From Jiangella endophytica (GTDB taxonomy: Bacteria; Actinomycetota; Actinomycetes; Jiangellales; Jiangellaceae), in assembly GCF_003427025.1 (NCBI RefSeq), contig NZ_QVAI01000014.1:62001-126000 (forward strand): a DNA stretch of 64,000 nt. The letters are read 5' to 3'. The position numbers were made by a program, and so were the translations under genes. This document shows positions 33,531-42,098 of the stretch, in pieces. Position 1 is the first letter of the stretch. The number at the start of each line of letters is the position of its first letter. The notes under the pieces were generated by a model. It was not told where the DNA came from. It saw only the letters and a list, made by a program, of their open reading frames with translations, and ran no database searches.

Positions 33531-34163
33531 TCAGGTCATTCTGATCGCTTGTGCCCGGATCTCGATCTGCACCTTCTGCGACACCAGCCAGCCGCCGGCC
33601 TCGAGCGCGACGTTCCAGGTCATGCCGTACGCCTCGCGATCGATCTCGCCCGTCGCCGACAGCGCGAGCCGCTCGCCACCCCACGGGTCACCCTTCACGC
33701 CGTCGATGGAGACGTCCAGTTCGATGGGCCGCGTCACGCCCTTGATCGTCAGCTCACCGACACACACGAACTTGCCCGAGCCGCCGCGGCGGCGGCGGAC
33801 CATCTGGCCGTTGACGAGCGCCCACTTCGGCCCGGTCGCGCCACCATGCACCTGGCGGGAGATGAAGCTCATCTTCGGGAACGCCTCGACGTCCAGGAAG
33901 TCGGCGCTGCGCAGGTGCGCGTCACGCTCGGCGGCGCCGGTGGTGATCGACCCCGTGTCGATGACGGCGTTCGCGGACGAGTCCAGCGGGTCCTCGGCGA
34001 TGTGCACCGTGCCCTCGACCTTCTCGAATCGGCCCCGCACCTGCGTGACCATGAGATGCCTGGCGACGAAACCGGCTGTGGTGTGCGCGGGATCGATCTG
34101 GAAGACCCCGGGAGTCGGAAGCATCGCTCCGTTCCAGAGCCGCACGCCAGCAGAGTCGTTCAT
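33531..34163 (-). CDS. YceI-family lipocalin-like protein
   Basis: 210-residue YceI domain, a beta-barrel that binds polyisoprenoid-type lipids. Signatures: VFQIDPAHTTAGFVARHLMV near the start, ERDAHLRSADFLDVEAFPKM in the middle, and VCVGELTIKGVTRPIELDV later. No signal peptide is seen, so it is cytosolic, as are many actinobacterial members. Start at ATG 34163 behind GGGGGA. Sits alone between sepX and the GNAT gene. Confidence 0.9.
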   Translation of the reverse strand: MNDSAGVRLWNGAMLPTPGVFQIDPAHTTAGFVARHLMVTQVRGRFEKVEGTVHIAEDPLDSSANAVIDTGSITTGAAERDAHLRSADFLDVEAFPKMSFISRQVHGGATGPKWALVNGQMVRRRRGGSGKFVCVGELTIKGVTRPIELDVSIDGVKGDPWGGERLALSATGEIDREAYGMTWNVALEAGGWLVSQKVQIEIRAQAIRMT

Positions 34164-34312
34164 GCAATCCCCCGAGAGCATCGATTCGACATCGCCACAT
34201 TGCGGTACCGAGCAATAATCGCACAGTCAAAGGACCGCAGATAGTGACATAACCCGTCGAAACGGTCACCCCGCGTCATCGCCGCAGCTCAGCGGCGGCC
34301 CCGGTCAGGGAC

Positions 34313-34930
34313 TCAGGGAGCGAGACGCGACGAACGCCACCGTCGCAGCAGGCCCTCGGGGACGTCCTCGGCAGTCAGTGCGAACGAGCGGTGGTCGCGC
34401 CACTCGCCGTCGATGTGCAGCAGCTTCGGCCGCAGCCCCTCCTCGCGGAAGCCGAGCTTCTCGACGACGCGCAGCGACGCGCGGTTCTCGGGCCGGATGT
34501 TCACCTCGAGCCGGTGCAGCCCGCACACGAAGAAGCAGTAGTCGACGGCCATGGCGACGGCGGTGGGCATGATGCCGTGGCCGGCGAGGTCGACGTCGAG
34601 CCAGTAGCCGATGGTGCCCATGCGGGCCGAGCCCCAGATGATGTTCGAGACGTTGAGCTGCCCCGCCAGCCGCCCGTTGTACGTGACGGCCCAGGGCAGC
34701 GACTCGTCGGCGCGACCCTGGGCGGCGTGCAGCCGGACCATCTGCCGGAAGCTCATCATGTACGGCTCGGCCGGCGGCGGGGGCGTCGCCTCCCACGGCC
34801 GCAGCCACGACTCGCTGCGCTGCCGGATCTCCGTCCATACCCGCAGGTCACGGGCGTGAAGCGGCCGCAACCCGACCGGGCCCTCGTGTAACTCGACCGG
34901 CCAGCCGAGCCGGGTCGACCGCGACCTCAC
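34313..34930 (-). CDS. GNAT acetyltransferase (RimJ/RimL type)
   Basis: 205 residues, an acetyl-CoA N-acetyltransferase of the kind that modifies ribosomal-protein or other N-termini. Visible: LRPLHARDLRVWTEIRQR at the start, GYWLDVDLAGHGIMPTAVA covering the acetyl-CoA loop, LHRLEVNIRPENRASLRVVE and KLGFREEG at the end. Starts GTG at 34930 overlapping the moaB stop as GTGA, so it is the last gene of the moeA-moaC-moaB-GNAT chain. Confidence 0.9.
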   Translation of the reverse strand: MRSRSTRLGWPVELHEGPVGLRPLHARDLRVWTEIRQRSESWLRPWEATPPPPAEPYMMSFRQMVRLHAAQGRADESLPWAVTYNGRLAGQLNVSNIIWGSARMGTIGYWLDVDLAGHGIMPTAVAMAVDYCFFVCGLHRLEVNIRPENRASLRVVEKLGFREEGLRPKLLHIDGEWRDHRSFALTAEDVPEGLLRRWRSSRLAP

Positions 34931-35415
34931 CCCGCACCTCCAGGACGATGGTCACCGCCGCGGAGCTGGTCGACGGCGTGCGGAAGGACCGGCGCGAGGA
35001 CGGCGAGACCGTCGCGCACGCCGCCCGGCGAGCCCGGGAGGTTGACGATCAGCGTGCGGCCAGCCCGTCCGGCCACGCCGCGCGACAGGGCGGCGGTCGG
35101 CACGCCCTGCGCGACCCCGTAGGAGCGGATCGCCTCGGCCAGCCCGGGGACCTCGGCGTCGAGGACGCGGCGGGTCTGCTCAGGCGTGTGGTCGGTGGGG
35201 CTGAGCCCCGTGCCGCCTGTGGTGACGACGACGTCGTAGCCGTCGGCGACCCCGGAGCGCAGCGCGGCCTCGACCTCGTCGCCGTCGGGCACGACCACCG
35301 GCCCGGACACCGAGAAGCCGGCCGCGGCCAGCCCGGCCACGATCAGCGGGCCGCCGCGATCTTCGTACACACCTGTGGCCGCGCGCGTCGAGACCGTCAC
35401 GACCAGTGCTCTCAT
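34927..35415 (-). CDS. Molybdenum cofactor protein MoaB/MogA
   Basis: 162-residue molybdopterin-binding domain that adenylylates molybdopterin before metal insertion. The binding motif TTGGTGLSPTDHTPE is at about residues 65-79, and NLPGSPGG near the C-terminus completes the site. ATG start overlapping the moaC end. Part of a coupled Moco operon with moaC and moeA. MoaB and MogA names cannot be separated by eye. Confidence 0.92.
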   Translation of the reverse strand: MRALVVTVSTRAATGVYEDRGGPLIVAGLAAAGFSVSGPVVVPDGDEVEAALRSGVADGYDVVVTTGGTGLSPTDHTPEQTRRVLDAEVPGLAEAIRSYGVAQGVPTAALSRGVAGRAGRTLIVNLPGSPGGVRDGLAVLAPVLPHAVDQLRGGDHRPGGAG

Positions 35416-35888
35416 GCTCGCCGCCAGGTCCCGGATTTACCGCCGGTCTTCTCCTCGAGCCGGACGTCGGAGATGACGGCGCCCTTGTCGATGGACTTCA
35501 CCATGTCGACGACGGTGAGCGCGGCTGTCGCGACGGCCGTGAGCGCCTCCATCTCGACGCCGGTGCGGTCGGCCGTCCGCACGGTCGCCGAGACCACGAC
35601 GGCGTCGTCGGCCACGGTCAGTGTGACGTCGACGCCGTGCAGGGCGAGCGGATGGCACAGGGGGATCAGGTCGGGCGTCTTCTTCGCGCCCATGATGCCG
35701 GCCAGCCGCGCGACGGCGAGGGCGTCGCCCTTGGGGACGTCGCCGGACCGCAAGGCCGCCACCACGGCCGACGAGACCAGCACGCGCCCCGACGCTGTCG
35801 CCGTCCGGACCGTCACGTCCTTGGCGGAGACGTCCACCATGCGCGCCGCCCCCTGGTCGTCCAGGTGCGTGAAGCCGGACGAGCTCAT
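35412..35888 (-). CDS. moaC: Cyclic pyranopterin monophosphate synthase MoaC
   Basis: 158 residues, the usual length. MoaC, working after MoaA, converts the GTP-derived cyclic intermediate into cPMP in molybdenum cofactor synthesis. Conserved blocks: MVDVSAKDVTVRTA, KKTPDLIPLCHPLAL (about residues 69-83, with the catalytic-site His), GVEMEALTAV and KSIDKGA with the active-site Lys. Overlaps moeA upstream and moaB downstream by four bases each, so translation is coupled. Confidence 0.95.
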   Translation of the reverse strand: MSSSGFTHLDDQGAARMVDVSAKDVTVRTATASGRVLVSSAVVAALRSGDVPKGDALAVARLAGIMGAKKTPDLIPLCHPLALHGVDVTLTVADDAVVVSATVRTADRTGVEMEALTAVATAALTVVDMVKSIDKGAVISDVRLEEKTGGKSGTWRRA

Positions 35889-37111
35889 TCGCGTCGCCGT
35901 TCCAGCAGGACGGTGTCGACGACCTGGCCGGCCGCGACCTCGGTGACGTGCTCGGGCACGACGATCAGCGCGTTGGCGTAGGCGAGGTCGCCCATGAGGT
36001 GCGACTGCTGCGCGCCGATGGGCCGCACCTGGTGCGAGCCGTCCTGCGCGGTCTGCACGCGGGCGCGGGCGAACTGCCGCCGGCCCTGGGGCGAGCGCAG
36101 CCGCTCCTGCAGCACGGCCTTGACGCTGGGACGGTGCAGCCGCGGCGAGCCGAGCATCTTGCGGATGGCCGGCCGCACGAACACCTCGAACGAGACGAAC
36201 GCGCTGACCGGGTTGCCGGGGAGCGCGAAGATCGGCGTCTGGTCGTCGCCGATGGTGCCGAAGCCCTGCGGCTTGCCCGGCTGCATGGCGACGCTGTCGA
36301 ACTTCACGGTGCCCAGGCCGGAGAGCACCTCTTTGACGATGTCGTAGGCGCCGGCGCTGACGCCGCCGGTCGTGATGACCATGTCGGCGCGGATCAGCTG
36401 GTCCTCGATGAGTCCGAGCAGGCGGTCCTTGTCGTCGGGGACCGGCGGGACGCGGTAGGCGACGGCGCCGGCCTCGCGCGCGGCGGCGGTCAGCGTAAAC
36501 GAGTTGGACTCGGAGATCTGCCCGGTGGTCAGCGGGTACCCGGGCTCGACCAGCTCACTGCCGGTGGAGATGACGACGACGCGCGGGCGCGGCCGGACCA
36601 CGACGCGGTCGCGCCCGACGGCGGCCAGCAGCCCGATCTGCGCGGCGCCGAGGTACGTCCCGGCGCCCAGCACGACGTCGCCCTCCTGGACGTCGCCACC
36701 GGCCCGCCGGATGTGCGCGCCGGGTTTGGCGGGCGCGGTGATGCGGACCCGCACGGCGCCGGCGTCGGTGTCTTCGACCGGCACGATGGCGTCGGCACCG
36801 GACGGCACGGGCGCGCCGGTCATGATGCGCGCGGCCAGGCCCGGGCCGATGGCGTTGACGCGGGTGTCACCGGCCGGGATGTCGGCGACGACGGGGAGCT
36901 CGACCGGCTCGTCGGCGCTCGCCGCGACGACGTCGCCGGCCTGGACCGCATAGCCGTCCATGGCGGTGTTGTCGAACTGTGGCAACGACCACGGCGCGAT
37001 GACGTCTTCGGTGAGAACGCAGCCGTGGGCGTCGAGCAGCTGGAAGTCCAGCTCGCTCAGCGGCCGGACCGCCGCGAGGATGTCCGAGAGATGATCGGCG
37101 ACACGCTTCAC
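35885..37111 (-). CDS. Molybdopterin molybdenumtransferase MoeA / gephyrin-like Glp
   Basis: 408 residues, four-domain MoeA. N-terminal DNTAMDGYAV, central GTYLGAAQIGLLAAVG, the molybdate-insertion motif TTGGVSAGAYDIV and ALPGNPVSAFVSFEVFV are all present. It either inserts molybdenum into molybdopterin or, as the corynebacterial Glp, bridges FtsZ to the membrane receptor GlpR; the nearby sepX/glpR gene makes the latter plausible. One base separates it from the galU stop upstream. Start ATG at 37111. Confidence 0.92.
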   Translation of the reverse strand: MKRVADHLSDILAAVRPLSELDFQLLDAHGCVLTEDVIAPWSLPQFDNTAMDGYAVQAGDVVAASADEPVELPVVADIPAGDTRVNAIGPGLAARIMTGAPVPSGADAIVPVEDTDAGAVRVRITAPAKPGAHIRRAGGDVQEGDVVLGAGTYLGAAQIGLLAAVGRDRVVVRPRPRVVVISTGSELVEPGYPLTTGQISESNSFTLTAAAREAGAVAYRVPPVPDDKDRLLGLIEDQLIRADMVITTGGVSAGAYDIVKEVLSGLGTVKFDSVAMQPGKPQGFGTIGDDQTPIFALPGNPVSAFVSFEVFVRPAIRKMLGSPRLHRPSVKAVLQERLRSPQGRRQFARARVQTAQDGSHQVRPIGAQQSHLMGDLAYANALIVVPEHVTEVAAGQVVDTVLLERRRE

Positions 37112-38053
37112 TCAGTCATCCTCAACCTCGGGCGGAAGCTGCGCAACGAACTCGCGCAGGAAGGCCCGGAAGTCGCCGCCGAGGTCGCTGCGCTCGCTGG
37201 CCAGGCTGACGATGGTGCGGAGGTAGTCGAGACGGTCGCCGGTGTCGTAGCGGCGGCCGTGGAACACGACCGCGTGCACGCCGCCGCCCTGCTCGGCGGG
37301 CATGCCGGCCAGCGTCTTGAGCGCGTCGGTCAGCTGGATCTCGCCACCACGGCCGGGCTCGGTCTGGCGCAGCACGTCGAAGACGGCGGGGTTCAGCACG
37401 TAGCGGCCGATGACGGCGAGGTTGCTCGGCGCGGTGCCGGGTTCGGGCTTCTCGACGAGGTCGGTGACCCGCATGACGTCGTCCTCGGCCGGCTCGACGG
37501 ACGCGCAGCCGTAGAGGTGCGCCAGCTCCGGCGGGACCTCGATGAGCGCGATGACGCTGCCGCCGTAGCGCTTCTGGACATCGAGCATGTGGGGCAGCAG
37601 GGGGTCGCGTGGGTCGATGAGGTCGTCGCCGAGCATGACGGCGAACGGCTCGTCGCCGACGTGCAGCGCACCGCAGAGGACGGCGTGGCCGAGGCCGCGT
37701 GGGTCGCCCTGGCGGACGTAGTGGATGTCGCCGAGGACCTGCGACTTCATGACCCGCCGCAGCCGCTCCTGGTCGCCCTTGGCCTCGAGCGCCTTCTCGA
37801 GCTCCCAGGCGCGGTCGAAGTGGTTCTCGATGGCGTCCTTGTTGCGCCCGGTGACCAGCAGCACGTCGGACAGCCCCGCCGCGACCGCCTCTTCGACGAC
37901 GTACTGGATGGCCGGTTTGTCGACGACCGGCAGCATCTCCTTCGGCGTCGCCTTGGTGGCCGGCAGGAACCTCGTTCCGAGACCCGCGACCGGAATGACC
38001 ACCTTCGTCACCGCGCCGGCCGAACCCTGCTGTCCCGTTCGCGCTGCAGTCAT
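37112..38053 (-). CDS. galU: UTP-glucose-1-phosphate uridylyltransferase
   Basis: 313 residues, forming UDP-glucose from UTP and glucose-1-phosphate. The nucleotide-binding loop reads PVAGLGTRFLPATKA, followed by KEMLPVVDKPAIQYVVEEA; later VMLGDDLID carries the metal-binding Asp. Ends directly against moeA/glp, so the genes are likely one transcript. Start placed at the ATG 38053, nine bases after an in-frame GTG that is an alternative. Divergent from the cyclo-ligase with a 67-base gap. Confidence 0.95.
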   Translation of the reverse strand: MTAARTGQQGSAGAVTKVVIPVAGLGTRFLPATKATPKEMLPVVDKPAIQYVVEEAVAAGLSDVLLVTGRNKDAIENHFDRAWELEKALEAKGDQERLRRVMKSQVLGDIHYVRQGDPRGLGHAVLCGALHVGDEPFAVMLGDDLIDPRDPLLPHMLDVQKRYGGSVIALIEVPPELAHLYGCASVEPAEDDVMRVTDLVEKPEPGTAPSNLAVIGRYVLNPAVFDVLRQTEPGRGGEIQLTDALKTLAGMPAEQGGGVHAVVFHGRRYDTGDRLDYLRTIVSLASERSDLGGDFRAFLREFVAQLPPEVEDD

Positions 38054-38120
38054 GGGCGTCACCCTACAAAGACCGCCGGACAGTCAGAAGGGCGACGTGC
38101 GGTCGGCCTACGGTAAAAGG

Positions 38121-38717
38121 GTGACGACGACGGTGCGCGAGGCCAAGCGGGCTCTGCGCGAGCGCGTCCTGGCCCGGCGCCGCGAACTCGACGCGACGGC
38201 GCTCGCCCGGGCCGCGGGCCGGTTGAGCGACGTCGTCCGCGGCCTGCCCGAGGTGGCCGCCGCGGGCACCGTCGCCGCGTACGTGTCGGTGGGCCGCGAA
38301 CCCGGCACCGGCCCGCTGGTCGAGGCGCTCAGCGACGACGGCGTCGACGTCCTGCTGCCGGTGCTGCTGCCCGACGGCGACCTCGACTGGGCCCGGTACA
38401 CCGGACCACAGCACCTGGCGCCGGCCGCGCGCGGGCTGCTGGAGCCGGACGGCGAGCGGCTCGGCCCGGCGGCGGTGACGACGGCGCCGGTGCTGCTGGT
38501 GCCCGGGCTGGCCGTCGACCGGCGCGGTCATCGGCTGGGCCGCGGCGGCGGCTCGTACGACCGCGTCCTGGCCCGGCTGCTCGCGGTGTCGCCGCCGGCG
38601 TTCACCTGCGTGCTGCTGCACGACGGCGAGGTGCTGGACATGCCGGTCCCCCGCGAGCCGCACGACGTCCCCGTCGACGCCGCCGCGACCCCGTCCAGGC
38701 TGCACCGGCTGCGCTGA
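38121..38717 (+). CDS. 5-formyltetrahydrofolate cyclo-ligase
   Basis: 198 residues; converts 5-formyl-THF to 5,10-methenyl-THF with ATP. Start at GTG 38121 (TTTVREAKRALRERVLARRR, the family's N-terminus) with AAAAGG just before it. The C-terminal substrate/ATP motif GLAVDRRGHRLGRGGGSYDR is intact at about residues 131-150. The frame is open far upstream, antisense to galU, and was discarded. Neighbouring galU and sepX are common around this gene in actinobacteria. Confidence 0.93.
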   Translation: MTTTVREAKRALRERVLARRRELDATALARAAGRLSDVVRGLPEVAAAGTVAAYVSVGREPGTGPLVEALSDDGVDVLLPVLLPDGDLDWARYTGPQHLAPAARGLLEPDGERLGPAAVTTAPVLLVPGLAVDRRGHRLGRGGGSYDRVLARLLAVSPPAFTCVLLHDGEVLDMPVPREPHDVPVDAAATPSRLHRLR

Positions 38718-38721
38718 CTCG

Positions 38722-38775
38722 CATGATCATCAACTTTTTGTGCTGCTCTGACGACACAGAAGGTTGATGATCATG
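38722..38775. terminator. Bidirectional terminator-like long palindrome
   Basis: Arms of 21 bases with two mismatches: CATGATCATCAACTTTTTGTG and its mirror ending GGTTGATGATCATG, separated by about 12 bases, placed exactly between two convergent genes. The outer 13 bases pair perfectly and the T-run/A-run inside is unusual for this genome. It should form a strong hairpin in both directions. Confidence 0.7.
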
Positions 38776-38785
38776 GGCACGGGGG

Positions 38786-41350
38786 TCAGGGCGACGCCGA
38801 CGGCTCGGGCGGCTGGAAGGTGAACGTGAACTCGCCGGCGTCGCGGACGGAGTCCTCGTCCCAGCGCATCGGCAGCGTCTCGCCGTCGCGCCAGAGCTCG
38901 GTCTGGTCCCAGTAGTTGTCGTGGAACGGGTGCCCGCTGATGCCGGTGAGGTCGATCCAGCGCGACGCGTCGAGGTCGTCCAGGTCGACGATCATCCGCA
39001 TGGACGGCGACCACACCGTCTCGTAGCCCTCGGCGGCGTCCCACGCGTTGGCCAGCACGATGGATCCGCCGCCGCCGACCTCGACCGGCCCGCGGTTGAA
39101 CATCCACTCGACCAGCCCGATGCCCGACGTGCCGAACGTCGGCTCGGTGAGCTCCAGCGCGTGCAGCCGGCCCCACTCCCACGTCGACGAGTCCTTGCCC
39201 TGCTCCCTGGTCATCTCGTCGCGCGCGTCGCGGGCCGCCTCGACCAGGATGATGTCGCGCGTCTCGGTGACGTTCTCGCTGTCGACGTCGTCCCAGAACG
39301 GGTCGCCGGGGGCCTCCAGCAGGTTGCGCACGACCTCGAACCAGCGGCCGCCGCCGTCGGGCCACTCGTCCTCGGGCAGGTCGTCGTGGAAGGTCAGCTC
39401 GAGCAGGTTGCGCCAGACGGCGTTGAAGTAGGCGGCCGCCGCGGAGTCCGCCGTCATCGACCGGTCCCAGTCGCGCAGCAGCCGCAGGCCGTCGCCGTAG
39501 TAGCCCTCGGGCGCCTCGAGCTCCAGCAGGTACGGCACCAGGATGTCGGCGGCGTCGCTGTGCGCGTCGACCTGGATCGCGGCCATGTCGGCGGCGTCGA
39601 GCGGCTCGCCGCTGTCGACCCGCTCGCCCAGCAGCTCGTTGATGCGGCCGGCCCGGTGTCCGGGGTCGAAGTCGCCGGTGAGCAGGAACGGATAGCGGTC
39701 GCTGGTGACCGGCTGGTTCGCCGTGACGACGTACCCCTGCGCCGGGTTGAGGACGCTGGGCAGGCTGGCGAACGGGATGTAGCCGGCCCACTCGTAGGTG
39801 CCGGTCCAGCCCGGCACCGGGTAGCGGCCGTCGTACGTGGTGCGGACGGGGATGCGCCCGGGCGCCTGGTAGCCGATGTTGCCGTCGGTGTCGGCGTAGA
39901 CGAGGTTCTGCGACGGGACGTCGAACAGCGACGCGGCCGCCCGGAACGACGCCCAGTCGGTGGCGCGGTTCAGCGCGAAGATCGCGTCAGCCGTGCGGCC
40001 GGGGTCGAGCGCCGTCCAGCGCAGGGCGACCTCGTAGCCGTCACCCGGCGGCGGCTCCCCCTCGACCCGGGCCTGCTCGCCGACGTCCTCGATGTCGTCG
40101 TCGCGGTCGGACAGCAGCGGTCCGTGCCGCGTGCCGCGGACCGTGATGGTGACGTCGTCGCCGCCGGCCACGCGGATGGTCTCCTCGCGGACCTCCATCG
40201 GCACCCAGTCGTCGCCGACACGGTAGGAGTCGCCGCGGACCTGCTCGAGGTAGAGGTCGGTGACGTCGGGGCTGAGGTTGGTGAACCCCCACGCGACGTC
40301 CTGGTTGTGGCCGATGATCACGCCGGGCAGGCCGGCGAACGAGTAGCCGACGACGTCGAACGGGCAGGCCGGGCCGACGTCGCGGCAGTGCAGGCCGACC
40401 TGGTACCAGATCGACGGCATCGACGGCGCCAGGTGCGGGTCGTTGGCCAGCAGCGGCGCGCCGGACTCGGTGTGGTCGCCGGCGACCACCCACGAGTTCG
40501 AGCCGACGCCGTCACCGTCGCCGAACGTGACCGGTGCGGCGTCGAGGCCGTCGGCGGCGCGCTGGATCGCCTCGGCGGCGGCCGGCAGCAGCGGCGCCGC
40601 CGCGCCGTCCGTCCCGACGAGCGCGTCGGGCAGCCGCGGCGACACGTACTCGTCGGGGACGATCGGCGGTGTGAGGTCGCTCGGCGAGTCGGGCCAGAGC
40701 TGCTCGACCTGGTCGGCCGAGAGTCCGCCGGCCGCGACCAGCGACCGGCTCAGCTCGTCCTGCATGTTGCCGCGCAGGTCCCACGCCATGGCTTTCAGCC
40801 AGCTCAGGGAGTCGACCGGAGTCCAGCGGCTCGGCGCGTCGTCACCGCCGGTCAGGCCGAGCAGCGTGTAGGCGAGACCGCGCTCGCCGCCGTCGGTGTG
40901 GTCGAGCCAGGCGTTGACGCCGTCGGCGTACGCGTCGAAGTAGCGCCGGCTCTCCGGGCTGAGCAGCGGCAGCTCGGCCCGCGCGACGTTCGTCCAGCCG
41001 AGCGTCCGGACGAAGGCGTCGGTGTCGACCTGGTCCTCGCCGAACAGCTCCGAGAGCCGGCCCGACGTGACGTGGCGGCGGAAGTCCATCTGCCAGAAGC
41101 GGTCCTGCGAGTGCACGTACGCCTGCGCCCGGAACAGGTCCTCCGGAGTGTCGGCGTAGATGTGCGGGATGCCGTTCTCGTCCCGGATGACCTCGACGTC
41201 GGCCGTCAGGCGCGGGATCTCGGCGGTGCCCTCGTACTCGGGGTAGGCACGGCGGACGGACCAGACGCCGACGGAGGCCGTGGCGACGAGCGCCAGCACG
41301 ACCAGACCCGCCAGGACGGCGAGCCCGGCGGCGATGCGGCGACGAGTCAC
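38786..41350 (-). CDS. Penicillin acylase family Ntn-hydrolase
   Basis: 854 residues, exported: basic start MTRRRIAAGLAVLAG and one hydrophobic helix, then the alpha chain motif ADVEVIRDENGIPHIYAD and QDRFWQMDFRRH. The self-processing site GVGSNSWVVAGDH (about residues 282-294) supplies the N-terminal nucleophile Ser of the beta chain. The beta chain contains LANDPHL and FTNLSPDVTDLYLEQV. Family members cleave amides such as beta-lactams or acyl-homoserine lactones; which is acted on here is unknown. GTG start at 41350. Confidence 0.92.
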   Translation of the reverse strand: MTRRRIAAGLAVLAGLVVLALVATASVGVWSVRRAYPEYEGTAEIPRLTADVEVIRDENGIPHIYADTPEDLFRAQAYVHSQDRFWQMDFRRHVTSGRLSELFGEDQVDTDAFVRTLGWTNVARAELPLLSPESRRYFDAYADGVNAWLDHTDGGERGLAYTLLGLTGGDDAPSRWTPVDSLSWLKAMAWDLRGNMQDELSRSLVAAGGLSADQVEQLWPDSPSDLTPPIVPDEYVSPRLPDALVGTDGAAAPLLPAAAEAIQRAADGLDAAPVTFGDGDGVGSNSWVVAGDHTESGAPLLANDPHLAPSMPSIWYQVGLHCRDVGPACPFDVVGYSFAGLPGVIIGHNQDVAWGFTNLSPDVTDLYLEQVRGDSYRVGDDWVPMEVREETIRVAGGDDVTITVRGTRHGPLLSDRDDDIEDVGEQARVEGEPPPGDGYEVALRWTALDPGRTADAIFALNRATDWASFRAAASLFDVPSQNLVYADTDGNIGYQAPGRIPVRTTYDGRYPVPGWTGTYEWAGYIPFASLPSVLNPAQGYVVTANQPVTSDRYPFLLTGDFDPGHRAGRINELLGERVDSGEPLDAADMAAIQVDAHSDAADILVPYLLELEAPEGYYGDGLRLLRDWDRSMTADSAAAAYFNAVWRNLLELTFHDDLPEDEWPDGGGRWFEVVRNLLEAPGDPFWDDVDSENVTETRDIILVEAARDARDEMTREQGKDSSTWEWGRLHALELTEPTFGTSGIGLVEWMFNRGPVEVGGGGSIVLANAWDAAEGYETVWSPSMRMIVDLDDLDASRWIDLTGISGHPFHDNYWDQTELWRDGETLPMRWDEDSVRDAGEFTFTFQPPEPSASP

Positions 41351-41461
41351 CGGGACAGAGTAGGCGACCGGTCACAGCCGCCTGACCGCCGTCGTCCCGT
41401 TCCCTCCGGACGTCCCGGCAGCCGTGATGGGCGGCAAGCTTTGGGCCTTTCATTGCCAGAA

Positions 41462-41510
41462 GCAAGGTTTCAGCCTTGCGGAGGTGGACGCCAGGTCTTA
41501 GCCTTGCACT
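41462..41510 (+). promoter_or_regulatory. Repeated operator in front of SatD-like gene
   Basis: The dyad GCAAGGTTTCAGCCTTGC (41462-41479) is followed 28 bases later by a partial copy AGGTCTTAGCCTTGC (41493-41507) that ends three bases before the GTG start. Such spacing suggests two binding sites for a regulator, possibly the SatD-like protein itself, whose C-terminus is a helix-turn-helix. Confidence 0.5.
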
Positions 41511-42098
41511 GTGCCTTTCGTCCTGACCGTCGACCAGCGCGGCAGCCGCCGCAGCCGCGACCTGGTCGAGGACGCCCTGTCCACGGTGAAGCAGCTGGTC
41601 CACGAGCCGCTGCTGCCGTTCGAGCGCACGGCAGGCGACGAGTTCCAGGGGGTGCTGGCCGAGCCCGAGGCGGCCGTCGACGCGGCGCGGCTGCTGATGC
41701 GGGTCGACGCGTGGAGCATCGGCATCGGCGCGGGGCCGGTCGAGGAGCCGCTGCCCGGCAGCACGCGATCGGCGCGCGGCCCCGCCTTCATCTACGCGCG
41801 CGAGGCGCTCGACGCCGCCAAGCTGCGCCCGCAGCACGTCGCCGTCGCCGGACCCGAGGCCGGGCGCGCGCAGGAGGCCGACGCCGTCCTCACCCTCATC
41901 GCGGCCGTCATCACGCGGCGCAGCACCGCAGGCTGGGCCGCCATCGACCTCGTCGAGGCCGGGCACACGTTCGCCGAGGCCGCCGACATCCTGGGCGTCA
42001 GCCGGCAGGCAGTCGGACAGCGGCTCTCGGTCGCGCTCTGGCAGCAGGAACGCGACGCCCGGCCGGTCGTGGCGCGGCTGCTCCGGGAGGCCGCATGA
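41511..42098 (+). CDS. SatD-like protein with C-terminal HTH
   Basis: 195 residues from GTG. The N-terminal two thirds (VLTVDQRGSRRSRDLVEDAL, then FERTAGDEFQGVL) look like the SatD family; the last 60 residues form a helix-turn-helix (AGHTFAEAADILGVSRQAVG). It is coupled by an ATGA overlap to a membrane protein gene, so the two form a unit. SatD was first described in a stress operon of streptococci; the role here is unknown. Preceded by a repeated dyad that may be its operator. Confidence 0.72.
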   Translation: MPFVLTVDQRGSRRSRDLVEDALSTVKQLVHEPLLPFERTAGDEFQGVLAEPEAAVDAARLLMRVDAWSIGIGAGPVEEPLPGSTRSARGPAFIYAREALDAAKLRPQHVAVAGPEAGRAQEADAVLTLIAAVITRRSTAGWAAIDLVEAGHTFAEAADILGVSRQAVGQRLSVALWQQERDARPVVARLLREAA

